The notes below the pieces were generated by a model. It saw only the letters and a list, made by a program, of their open reading frames with translations. It ran no database searches and was not told where the DNA came from. A stretch of 32,406 nucleotides of DNA from Bacteroidaceae bacterium (GTDB taxonomy: Bacteria; Bacteroidota; Bacteroidia; Bacteroidales; Bacteroidaceae). A program made the translations under genes and the position numbers. Location of the stretch: the NCBI GenBank assembly GCA_017472635.1, contig JAFUPU010000038.1, positions 1 through 32,406 of the forward strand. Reading direction: 5' to 3'. Below are positions 17,546 through 24,874 of the stretch, one piece after another; position 1 is the first letter of the stretch, and the number at the start of each line of letters is the position of its first letter.

Positions 17546-18046
17546 ATGAAGAAACTCTCTCAACGTATCTTTTTGATTCTTGCCACCGCACTGATGGTCA
17601 CCAGTTCGTTGAGCACGCTGGCTATATTCAAGGCTCCTGTCACCCAAGGGGGTGCACTTGCCGACTATCAGCTGAGCAGCACCAGTCTCGTACAAGCAGG
17701 TGTCGACACCCCCATCAGCAATGCCCCTTGGGCACTGATGGTATTGGCAGTGGTGATTGCCATGGTGTCCCTTTTCACCTTGCTGCTCACTTTCTATCAA
17801 AACTATGAGCTGCAAAAACGATCGACCCTATTCAACACCATCGTTACGGTGGGTTATCTGATTACTTATGGAGGATATTTCCTCTACTACCAACATGCGT
17901 TGGACGCCATCAGCTCATCACTGACATGGTGGGGAGTAGCCGCTCCGGTAGTCACCCTCATCCTGCTCGGCATGACACTCAACTCCATCCGCCGTACAGA
18001 AGCAGCCGTATTGCGCGAAGCAAACTCTTTCCGCTTCCGGGATTGA
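17546..18046 (+). CDS. DUF4293 four-helix inner-membrane protein
   Basis: A 166-residue integral membrane protein with four hydrophobic segments at about 7-28, 61-83, 96-113 and 124-143. The tail is short, charged and cytosolic (RRTEAAVLREANSFRFRD). It matches the DUF4293 family, which has no assigned function and usually follows rpoZ in this phylum. It is the last gene of the bamD operon, and a strong terminator lies 45 bp downstream. Confidence 0.82.
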   Translation: MKKLSQRIFLILATALMVTSSLSTLAIFKAPVTQGGALADYQLSSTSLVQAGVDTPISNAPWALMVLAVVIAMVSLFTLLLTFYQNYELQKRSTLFNTIVTVGYLITYGGYFLYYQHALDAISSSLTWWGVAAPVVTLILLGMTLNSIRRTEAAVLREANSFRFRD

Positions 18047-18091
18047 TGGGGGTACGCACCGTAAAACAGCATCATTTTTTTATAAAGTTAT

Positions 18092-18132
18092 TCTCTTCCT
18101 TCTCTACATAGAGGGGGAAGAGATTGTTTTTT
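18092..18132 (+). terminator. Intrinsic terminator after the bamD-rpoZ-DUF4293 operon
   Basis: A 14-bp stem (18092-18105 with 18110-18123, including two G-T pairs), a 4-nt loop ACAT and a TTGTTTTTT tract. It separates the core operon from the TPR-TIR cassette. Confidence 0.85.
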
Positions 18133-18196
18133 AAAAGAATTAATCACTCCATTTTACTTTTCTTTCATCAAAAGTTTATCAGAAGATTTTTTTTAC

Positions 18197-18204
18197 TACT
18201 TTTG
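18197..18204 (+). promoter_or_regulatory. Candidate -7 element for the TPR-TIR operon
   Basis: An exact TACTTTTG lies 28 bp before the TPR gene's ATG (18233). A weak GTTT box sits about 19 bp upstream. It follows directly after the previous operon's terminator, so the cassette appears to have its own transcription unit. Confidence 0.55.
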
Positions 18205-18232
18205 TACCCATCAACGTTAGTGATTTCTATCT

Positions 18233-20905
18233 ATGCAAAAATTCCTCACCATCTCAGTAACGCTATGCATGGCTGTCAGCCTTCTGGCTCAAAACCAACA
18301 GGCCATCGTGAAGACGCGAGGCAAACTCGATGACAATGGCAATGTGATTCCCGGACGTGGCTTGTCCGGAGCTTTTGTGAAAATTCGGGACGGCAATACG
18401 CACGAGAGCAAGGCGGAGGGGCTGTTGTCCTTTCCCGTACCGGGCGGCAAGTACTCCATCGAAAAGGTGACCTATGTGGACAACACGTCGCAGGAGCAGT
18501 ACCAATTGGTGGACATGGACGAATTGGGACGCTTTTTCAATTACTCCCCCACTCCCAAAGATATTCTGGTGACCACACAGTATGAAATAAACGAGGACCG
18601 CTTGGACGAGGAGATGCGTGCCCGCGAAGTGCTGATGAAAAACTATCGCAAGCGGCAGGAGGAAATCAAGCAGTTGCAGGCTGCCAACCAAATCAGCCGG
18701 GAAGAGGCACAGCGGCTCCGTCAACAACTGGTCGATGCTCAGGCCAACGAGGAAAAGCTCGTCAGCGACATGGCTGAACGTTATGCCAAGATGGATTTCG
18801 ACCGCATGAGTGACTTCGACCGCAGGTTTGCCCACTTCATCCGCTCGGGACAATTGGTGCGTGCCGACTCGCTCCTCCGCACCCAAGGGGATGTGTTTGC
18901 CATGGAAGACACGCTGCGGATGATACGTGAGGAGAATGCGGCAGGGCGAGAAATTATTGCCGACAAGGAGGCATCGCTGGCCCGCGACAAGACCGTACAG
19001 GCACAGAACGAAGCGTATGAAAAACAGCTGTTAGAGAAGATAGCGGACAACTTCTATAAGCGTTACGAAATCTTCTCGCAACAGTTTCTGCACGATTCTG
19101 CCGCCTTCTATTTGGAGCGACGCGCTCTGTTGGATACCACAAGGGTGGAGTGGCAGAATGAGGCAGGGATATATCTTGACGAGAATTTGGCTGATTATGG
19201 AAAAGCCCTATTCTATTATCAACGCAGTTTGCGCAATGCGAGGAAGCAATATGGTGAGCATAGTGAATGGGTAGCCACCAGTCTGAACAATATAGGTTAT
19301 GTTTACTCCTCTCAGGGAGAATATGACCAAGCATTGTCACATTACGAGGGAGCCTTGAAGATTAATCGGTCACTCTTTGGAGAGAACCATCCCGATGTAG
19401 CCAGCAGTCTGAACAATATAGGTTTGGTTTACTCCTCTCAGGGTGAATATGCACAGGCATTGTCACATTGCGAGAGAGCCTTGAAGATTTGGCGGGCTAT
19501 CTTTGGAGAGAACCATCCCGATGTAGCTATGAGTCTGAACAATATAGGTTCGGTTTACAATTCTCTGGGTGAATATGCTCAGGCATTGTCACATCACGAA
19601 GAAGCCTTGAAGATTCAGCGGGCTGTCTTCGGGGAGAACCATCCCAATGTAGCCTACAGCCTGAACAATATAGGTACAGTTTACTCCTCTCAGGGCAACT
19701 ATGCCCAAGCGTTGTCACATTACGAGGGAGCCTTGAAGATTTTTCGGGCTGTCTTTGGAGAGAACCATCCCGATGTGGTCACCTGTCTGAACAATATAGG
19801 TACAGTTTACTCCTCTCAAGGAGAATATGCACAGGCATTGTCACATCACGAGGAAGCCTTGAAGATTTGGCGGGCTGTCTTTGGAGAGAACCATCCCGAT
19901 GTAGCTATGAGTCTGAACAATATAGGTTATGTTTACAATTCTCTGGGTGAATATGCACAGGCATTGTCCTATTTTAAGGAAGCCTTGAAGATTGATCGGT
20001 CAATCTTTGGGGAGAGCCATCCTAAGGTAGCCACCACTCTGAACAATATAGGTTCAGTCTACGAATCTCAAGGTAACTATGCCCAGGCATTGTCACTTCA
20101 CAAGGAAGCCTTGAAGATTAAGCGGTCAATCTTTGGGGAGAACCATCCCGATGTAGCCACCACTCTGAACAATATAGGTAATGTTTACAATTCTCAGGGC
20201 AACTATGCCCAAGCATTGTCCTATTACGAGGAAGCTTTGAAGATTCGGCGGGCATTCTTTGGGGAGAATCATCCCAATGTTGCCACCTGTCTGAGCGATA
20301 TAGGTTTAGTCTACGGATATCAAGGTAACTATGCCCAGGCATTGTCACTTCACAAGGAAGCTTTGAAGATTCAGCGGGCTGTCTTTGGAGAGAATCATCC
20401 CAATGTAGCCACCTGTCTGAACAATATAGGTTTGGTTTACTTCTCTCAGGGAGAATATGCACAGGCATTGTCACTTCACAAGGAAGCCTTGAAGATTTTG
20501 CGGGCTGTCGTTGGAGATAACCATCCCAATGTAGCCACCACTCTGAACAATATAGGTTTTATTAACTATTCTCAGGGTGAATATTTGAAAGTGAAAACAG
20601 AATATGTGTTTACAGCCACGATAATTGGTGGCGATACTCCCGCAGCAAAACAAGGTTTGGCAGGTGAGTATTTGTTGTTGGAATTTGCGGATTGGAACCA
20701 GGATTGTTCAATGAATCTGTTTGATAAGAATTCGGAACTGAAAGGAAAACCCAAATCTTTACTATTAATGAAAGAGGGTGTGATAAAGCGATACGATTTC
20801 GAAAATACAATCGGTGCAGGATTGGGGCTGAAGTATGTAGGAAAAAAAGAGAGACAGCTGGTGAATGACGCTTATCGTAAATGGAAGAATGAAAATGAAC
20901 AATAA
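18233..20905 (+). CDS. Exported TPR-array protein, partner of the TIR protein
   Basis: An 890-residue predicted periplasmic protein. Order of parts: signal peptide (1-20, ending LLAQ); a carboxypeptidase-regulatory-like beta-sandwich (about 24-85, with RGLSGAFVKIRDG and FPVPGGKYSIEKV); a charged coiled coil (about 125-190); a helical linker; and ten consecutive 42-residue kinesin-light-chain-type TPRs from residue 347 to 766 plus a partial eleventh. Each TPR reads roughly LNNIGxVYxSQGEYAQALSH then EALKIxRAxFGENHP. A C-terminal domain of about 100 residues (GEYLLLEFADW, ENTIGAGLGLKYVGKKE) is not one I can name. The Cys at position 12 does not form a lipobox, so it is probably soluble. It overlaps the TIR gene by 11-17 bp, implying translational coupling. 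Such arrays usually bind peptides or proteins; a sensor or scaffold role is inference. Confidence 0.85.
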   Translation: MQKFLTISVTLCMAVSLLAQNQQAIVKTRGKLDDNGNVIPGRGLSGAFVKIRDGNTHESKAEGLLSFPVPGGKYSIEKVTYVDNTSQEQYQLVDMDELGRFFNYSPTPKDILVTTQYEINEDRLDEEMRAREVLMKNYRKRQEEIKQLQAANQISREEAQRLRQQLVDAQANEEKLVSDMAERYAKMDFDRMSDFDRRFAHFIRSGQLVRADSLLRTQGDVFAMEDTLRMIREENAAGREIIADKEASLARDKTVQAQNEAYEKQLLEKIADNFYKRYEIFSQQFLHDSAAFYLERRALLDTTRVEWQNEAGIYLDENLADYGKALFYYQRSLRNARKQYGEHSEWVATSLNNIGYVYSSQGEYDQALSHYEGALKINRSLFGENHPDVASSLNNIGLVYSSQGEYAQALSHCERALKIWRAIFGENHPDVAMSLNNIGSVYNSLGEYAQALSHHEEALKIQRAVFGENHPNVAYSLNNIGTVYSSQGNYAQALSHYEGALKIFRAVFGENHPDVVTCLNNIGTVYSSQGEYAQALSHHEEALKIWRAVFGENHPDVAMSLNNIGYVYNSLGEYAQALSYFKEALKIDRSIFGESHPKVATTLNNIGSVYESQGNYAQALSLHKEALKIKRSIFGENHPDVATTLNNIGNVYNSQGNYAQALSYYEEALKIRRAFFGENHPNVATCLSDIGLVYGYQGNYAQALSLHKEALKIQRAVFGENHPNVATCLNNIGLVYFSQGEYAQALSLHKEALKILRAVVGDNHPNVATTLNNIGFINYSQGEYLKVKTEYVFTATIIGGDTPAAKQGLAGEYLLLEFADWNQDCSMNLFDKNSELKGKPKSLLLMKEGVIKRYDFENTIGAGLGLKYVGKKERQLVNDAYRKWKNENEQ
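19271..20592 (+). repeat. Ten tandem 126-bp repeats encoding TPRs, plus a partial eleventh
   Basis: Units begin at 19271 and recur every 126 bp, with the tenth ending at 20530 and a degenerate eleventh to about 20592. Long stretches such as CTGAACAATATAGGT and GAGAACCATCCC recur almost unchanged. The period is a whole number of codons, so unit gain or loss keeps the frame. Confidence 0.95.
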
Positions 20906-22043
20906 TACCACTACTTACAAATATTTCGCCTTCATCAGCTACAACCAGAAGGACACGAAGTGGGGCAGACGGTTACAGCGCAAGTTGGAATCGTACAAGA
21001 TGCCTGCCACGCTGTGCAGCGAACGGGGATGGGAACGGAAACCGATACAGCCCGTGTTCTTTGCCCCCTATGAGATACAGCCCGGGGACTTGGACGAGGA
21101 GCTGAAGGCAAGGTTACGGGCATCGCAAAACCTGATAGTGGTATGCTCGGCACAGTCGGCACAGTCGGACTGGGTGGGCAAGGAGATTCGCTATTTCCAT
21201 AGCCTCGGAAGGGCAGACCGCATCTATTTCTTCATCATAGACGGGGTACCCAACAGTGGCGACGAGGAGACGGAGTGTTACAACCCGGTTATCAAGGAAC
21301 TGGGGTTGGACGGGTACTTGGGGGTGAACATCCACGAACAGGTGTTCCGCAGTGCCTACCTGAACAGGGAACGCGCCTATGTGCAACTGGTGACCAAACT
21401 GTTGGGTGTGGAGTTCGACTCCATCTGGCAACGCCACCGGAGACAGCTGATAGAGAAGGCTGCCGCATGGTGTGTGGGCACAGTGATGGTGCTTTCGGCT
21501 CTATACGGTGCATGGGACATGAACCGTCCGGTAGACGTGCGTGTAGGGCTTCGGGAGACCTCTGCCGCAAACGCATCGTTGCCGCCATTGCGGGACGTGA
21601 AGGTGACCCTCACACTTGACAATGACAAGATAACCAAAGTCATCAGCAACCTTAACCACACAGCCATATTCCCCAACATCCCACGAAAAGAGTTTGGAAG
21701 GAAGGTGAGAGTGACGGTCACTGATTCGCTGAACCTGTACAACAGGACAGACACCACATTGCTACTCACCGACCGCATCACCCTGAACATTTGCCGAAAC
21801 CCTCGCCAATATGGCTCCGTAAAGTTCCGGCTCATCGACAGCAAGAGCTACCGACCGGTTCCCCACTGCGACATAGTGATAGAGGGCATAGAAGGAGTGA
21901 CTGACGAAAACGGCAATGCAAGCATCACCATCCCCCTGCCCAGACAAAAGACAAAATACCACATCCGGGCAGACGTAGAACTTGAGGATAGCATCTGCAA
22001 CGGAGCATACGATGAAGACGGCTTTGTGATTTTCACCCGATAA
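20889..22043 (+). CDS. Membrane-anchored TIR-domain protein with periplasmic beta-sandwich
   Basis: A 384-residue protein with three parts. The N-terminal TIR domain (about 10-165) has strand A YKYFAFISYNQKD, then LIVVCSAQSAQSDWVGKEI. The DWVxKE segment matches the helix that carries the catalytic glutamate in NAD-cleaving TIRs such as SARM1; here it is Glu99. One transmembrane helix (about 190-209) follows the basic run QRHRRQ, so the TIR domain should face the cytosol. The rest is a beta-rich, presumably periplasmic region with carboxypeptidase-regulatory-like features (GVTDENGNASITI). The start is either 20889 (MKMNNN) or 20895 (MNNN), both inside the end of the TPR gene; an ATG at 20865 lies deeper in that gene and is less likely. 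NADase activity and a defence or signalling role are inferred from the family. Confidence 0.82.
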   Translation: MKMNNNTTTYKYFAFISYNQKDTKWGRRLQRKLESYKMPATLCSERGWERKPIQPVFFAPYEIQPGDLDEELKARLRASQNLIVVCSAQSAQSDWVGKEIRYFHSLGRADRIYFFIIDGVPNSGDEETECYNPVIKELGLDGYLGVNIHEQVFRSAYLNRERAYVQLVTKLLGVEFDSIWQRHRRQLIEKAAAWCVGTVMVLSALYGAWDMNRPVDVRVGLRETSAANASLPPLRDVKVTLTLDNDKITKVISNLNHTAIFPNIPRKEFGRKVRVTVTDSLNLYNRTDTTLLLTDRITLNICRNPRQYGSVKFRLIDSKSYRPVPHCDIVIEGIEGVTDENGNASITIPLPRQKTKYHIRADVELEDSICNGAYDEDGFVIFTR

Positions 22044-22091
22044 AAAATGGGAAGGGAATTGCCGGGTTCGTAAAGCTTCTGCCCCAATAAA

Positions 22092-22193
22092 AAGTGGCAG
22101 GACTCGGAGCGTTCTGTTGCAGGACTCACTCTCTTCTGTTGCAGGACTCACTCTCACCAATTGCAGGACTCATGTGGCTGAGTCCTGCAACAG
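22092..22193. repeat. Four 22-bp tandem units followed by an inverted copy
   Basis: The core GCAGGACTC recurs at 22097, 22119, 22141 and 22163, exactly 22 bp apart. Units two and three are identical over CTGTTGCAGGACTCACTCTC. An inverted copy, TGAGTCCTGCAACAG, at 22179-22193 can pair perfectly with the fourth unit (12 bp, 6-nt loop) or with the second or third unit (15 bp). No T-tract follows. Confidence 0.85.
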
Positions 22194-22304
22194 ACGAAGC
22201 TATGTCCAGGAGATTTTTTCAAATAGCGAGGATATAATTGAGAAAATCGAGCACCCAATCAGCCTTGCGGAAAGTTCATTCCGTAAACGTCTCATTCCAT
22301 GTTA

Positions 22305-22708
22305 GATAGAGGTGAAATGAGACATTTGTTATATCCGTTGCTACAAAATTGACATTCTCATTCCTCTCTCTCTACTTGTATTCACATCACCTCATTCCGC
22401 TCGTTTCATTTCACCCGTATCGCGCTATATAACAAACGGTTACGGGTGAAATGAGATACTTTCATCCTTCTTCCACGCCCTTCAACCACTTTAATGGCAC
22501 GCGGATGACGCAGATTATTATATTTTCCAAACTCCTCAACCTTCCAACCTTTCAACTGCGCGAGGCACTTTCTTTCACCCGTAACTGACTGTAGAACAGC
22601 AGAAAACAGGTGAAGGGAGGAGGTGAGAATAGAAACTCCAGTGAAGAGAGGATGAAACAGTCTCCTTTCACCTGCAAAAAACTGAAGTACAGTCGGATAG
22701 AGGTGAAA
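22305..22708. repeat. Cluster of GGTGAAA / TTTCACC direct and inverted repeats
   Basis: GGTGAAA occurs at 22311, 22445 and 22702. Its complement TTTCACC occurs at 22409, 22573 and 22666, and GGTGAAG at 22609. Longer matches include GATAGAGGTGAAA at 22305 and 22696, GGTGAAATGAGA at 22311 and 22445, and a 14-bp perfect inverted repeat, 22406-22419 with 22441-22454, around a 21-nt loop. Confidence 0.7.
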
Positions 22709-22802
22709 CGGAAGGGATGAATAAAGAAACAAACATGATGGGGAGGGAAGAGAAACCAAAAATAAGATATGATGGGTCAGTACCAGTGATTCAGATAGGC
22801 AC

Positions 22803-22831
22803 AAAAAAAAGAAGGTTGTCTCCCGACAACC
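22803..22831 (-). terminator. Intrinsic terminator of the small-RNA candidate
   Basis: On the minus strand a 7-bp stem GGTTGTC / GACAACC (22831-22814) with a GGGA loop, then TTC and eight T's. The strand bias of the T-tract shows that it serves minus-strand transcription. Confidence 0.8.
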
Positions 22832-22870
22832 AATCTTCCATTAACCTTAAATCTAATACCATGAAAAACA
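22803..22870 (-). ncRNA. Candidate small RNA of about 65 nt
   Basis: A well-formed promoter at 22876-22906 and an intrinsic terminator at 22803-22831 bracket about 65 nt of minus-strand sequence with no gene downstream. The transcript would start near 22870 and end in the T-tract. An ATG at 22860-22862 opens 23 codons (MVLDLRLMEDWL onwards), but that frame runs through the terminator and stops only at 22791, past the T-tract, so translation of the whole frame is unlikely. I have an impression that similar elements recur in Bacteroides genomes but cannot verify this here. Confidence 0.5.
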
Positions 22871-22875
22871 CGGTG

Positions 22876-22906
22876 CAAAGGTAGTACTTTTCTCCGAATG
22901 TACAAT
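22876..22906 (-). promoter_or_regulatory. Promoter for the small-RNA candidate
   Basis: Minus-strand TTG box at 22903-22905, exactly 19 bp, then TACCTTTG at 22876-22883. This is one of the best-formed Bacteroides-type promoters in the window, and it points away from any annotated gene. Confidence 0.65.
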
Positions 22907-22968
22907 AACTATCCGTTGAAAAGCCATACTTTTTAACTTTATTTAAAACAAACGCAACTATAACGGAG

Positions 22969-24153
22969 TTATTCGACATAGAGCACCAGCCCTTTGAGGT
23001 ATTCTCCCTCGGGGTGATAGATATTCACCGGGTGGTCGGCTGGTTGGGTCAGTTGATGCAGAATACGCACACGACGTCCACTCATTGCTGCAGCAGTAAA
23101 CACCGCTGTGCGAAAATGGTCCTTAGTGACCACCTGCGAGCATGAGAAGGTGAACAAGATTCCACCGGGCTTGATTTTTTCGAATGCCTTGGCATTGAGT
23201 TTCCGGTATCCCTGAAGGGCGTTGCGAAGCGCATCCTTGTGCTTGGCAAAAGCCGGTGGGTCGAGGATAATAAGGTCGTACTGGTCGCCCATGCGGTCGA
23301 GGTATTTGAAGGCATCTTCGGCGTATGCCGTATGACGCGGGTCGCCCGGGAAATTGAGTTCGACATTGCGGTTGGTAAGGTCGATAGCCTTTGCCGAGCT
23401 GTCAACCGAATGGACGAGCTTGGCGCCTCCGCGCATGGCATAAAACGAGAATCCGCCGGTATAGCAGAACATATTCAACACCGATCGTCCTTGGGCATAG
23501 CGTTCGAGCAACGAACGGTTTTCGCGCTGATCGACAAAGAAACCTGTTTTCTGCCCCTTCAACCAGTCAACATGAAACTTCAATCCATACTCAGTTGCCA
23601 CATTGTCGGGACTTCCTCCTACGATGAAACCATTTTCTTGTCCTAAATCGGCTTTATAAGGCAGCGTCGTCTCTGACTTGTAGTAGATATTTTCAATCAC
23701 TCCCTGCATCACTTCAGCCAATGCCTGAGCAATCTGCATACGGCATACGTGCATACCCACAGAGTGTGCCTGCAAAACAGCCGTCTTTCCGTATACGTCA
23801 ATAACCAAGCCGGGCAAGTTATCACCTTCACCGTGCACCAAACGATAGGTATTGTTGTCGGCACGTGTTGCCACACCTATGGCGCGACGCATTTCGTAAG
23901 CAACGGATAAGCGACGGTGCCAAAAGGCGGCATCAATCGGCTCATCGGCAAACGAAAGCACCCTTACGGCAATGCTGCCTATTTGGAAATGTCCGACGGC
24001 TATAAACTCGTTTTTCGAGGTCAGCACTCTCACCACTTCACCCTCTTCCGGTTCTCCTTCGATGTGGTGGATAGCTCCCGAGAATATCCACGGGTGGAAG
24101 CGCTTCAACGACTCCTCTTTCCCCGCTTTCAAATGCACATTCAAATATTTCAT
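22969..24153 (-). CDS. rlmI: Class I rRNA large-subunit methyltransferase, RlmI-like
   Basis: A 394-residue SAM-dependent methyltransferase of the RlmI/YccW (m5C, 23S rRNA) type. It has an N-terminal PUA-like RNA-binding domain (about 1-75, HPWIFSGAIHHIEGEPEEGE), a linker, and a Rossmann methyltransferase domain with the SAM-binding motif VLNMFCYTGGFSFYAM and acidic residue VHSVDSS. The catalytic-region motif DPPAFAKHKDAL is typical, and a Ser-Cys-Ser (FTFSCSQ) follows. It is downstream of the exonuclease and DUF5063 genes on the same strand, with an 82-bp gap to the exonuclease. The exact target base is inferred from the family only. Confidence 0.88.
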   Translation of the reverse strand: MKYLNVHLKAGKEESLKRFHPWIFSGAIHHIEGEPEEGEVVRVLTSKNEFIAVGHFQIGSIAVRVLSFADEPIDAAFWHRRLSVAYEMRRAIGVATRADNNTYRLVHGEGDNLPGLVIDVYGKTAVLQAHSVGMHVCRMQIAQALAEVMQGVIENIYYKSETTLPYKADLGQENGFIVGGSPDNVATEYGLKFHVDWLKGQKTGFFVDQRENRSLLERYAQGRSVLNMFCYTGGFSFYAMRGGAKLVHSVDSSAKAIDLTNRNVELNFPGDPRHTAYAEDAFKYLDRMGDQYDLIILDPPAFAKHKDALRNALQGYRKLNAKAFEKIKPGGILFTFSCSQVVTKDHFRTAVFTAAAMSGRRVRILHQLTQPADHPVNIYHPEGEYLKGLVLYVE

Positions 24154-24235
24154 AGTGTCAATGTAGTTTTCTTATCTAAAAAGCACTGAAGTTATCTCTT
24201 CAATCAGTTTGTTATCATCCGACCTTTTCGCAAGT

Positions 24236-24874
24236 TCACCCCGCAACCGACTCTTCTTCGTCCAAAGACTCTATCACATAGTCGCCCGTTTCCTTCAAGT
24301 CATTCATCCGATTGTATATCATCACACATGCCCAGGCATCGGTGGCTGCATAAATTTTCTGTTTGTCGGTCAATACGTCGACCTCCCAATTGCTCAGTCG
24401 CTGTGCCTTAGAGATTTTTTGTCCGAAGAAGATTGCATATACTTTTTGCAGGCTCAACTCTTTTATGCCCATTTCTTTCACCAAGTGCTGAAGGTCAACC
24501 ATGCCACCCGGAATAAAATCGGTACGCCTGCGCAAAACAGTAAAGTCGTCTTTCAACGAAAGTCCGACCTTTACCACTTGCTCACTCTCGAGAAAGCGTT
24601 TGATGGCAGGACAAATTCCAATAACATTCAATCTGAAAAGAAAACAGGTATCTAACGTTGATACTTGCAAGAGTGCTACCTTGTTGACAACTCCTCGCGT
24701 AAAAGAGGGACGTGTTTCTGTATCAATACCCACCAGAGGTTGTGCCATCAGGTAATCTACGGCTTTGTTTGCCTCCAACTCGCTCTGTACAACAATAATG
24801 CGTCCGCTGAATGCTACGGGCAACATCAGAGATAGTTCTTTTTTATCTATTCGGGATTTTAATGTTACCATCAT
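24236..24874 (-). CDS. 3'-5' exonuclease domain protein (DEDDy family)
   Basis: A 212-residue protein with only the DnaQ-like 3'-5' exonuclease fold. The four metal-binding acidic residues of the DEDDy class are visible: D51 and E53 (GIDTETRP), D109/D110 (SLKDDFTVL), and D179 with Tyr175 (YAATDAW). There is no polymerase or HRDC domain, so RNA or DNA processing is possible. The start overlaps the DUF5063 stop by 3-4 bp (cat at 24872-24874, or the next codon), so the two are translationally coupled. Confidence 0.87.
   Translation of the reverse strand: MMVTLKSRIDKKELSLMLPVAFSGRIIVVQSELEANKAVDYLMAQPLVGIDTETRPSFTRGVVNKVALLQVSTLDTCFLFRLNVIGICPAIKRFLESEQVVKVGLSLKDDFTVLRRRTDFIPGGMVDLQHLVKEMGIKELSLQKVYAIFFGQKISKAQRLSNWEVDVLTDKQKIYAATDAWACVMIYNRMNDLKETGDYVIESLDEEESVAG

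Larger units (their letters stand above)
22044..22968. other. Repeat-rich non-coding region downstream of the TIR gene
   Basis: About 920 bp without a convincing protein gene. It holds a 22-bp tandem repeat block (22092-22193), a cluster of GGTGAAA/TTTCACC repeats (22305-22708) and a minus-strand small-RNA candidate (22803-22906). The open frames here translate into Ser/Leu/His-rich sequence of no recognisable family. Confidence 0.65.

Noticed and set aside
18954-20474. Several minus-strand open frames inside the TPR gene
   Set aside because: They repeat the antisense of the TPR units (HxxPERSKxNLYCSD-like runs) and are by-products of the array.
19271-20592. Regular repeats that could be mistaken for a CRISPR array
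   Set aside because: The period is 126 bp, the whole unit is coding in one frame and reads as TPRs, and there are no distinct spacers or cas genes.
22092-22193. 22-bp tandem units as a short CRISPR array
   Set aside because: The units are contiguous with no spacers, and no cas genes are present.
22406-22454. 14-bp inverted repeat as an invertible promoter switch
   Set aside because: The enclosed 21 bp contain no promoter, no invertase gene is near, and the spacing is far shorter than known Bacteroides switches.
22406-22804. 132-codon minus-strand open frame downstream of the TIR gene
   Set aside because: Low-complexity Ser/Leu/His-rich translation crossing the repeat cluster, beginning at the T-tract of the small-RNA terminator. 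No family resemblance.
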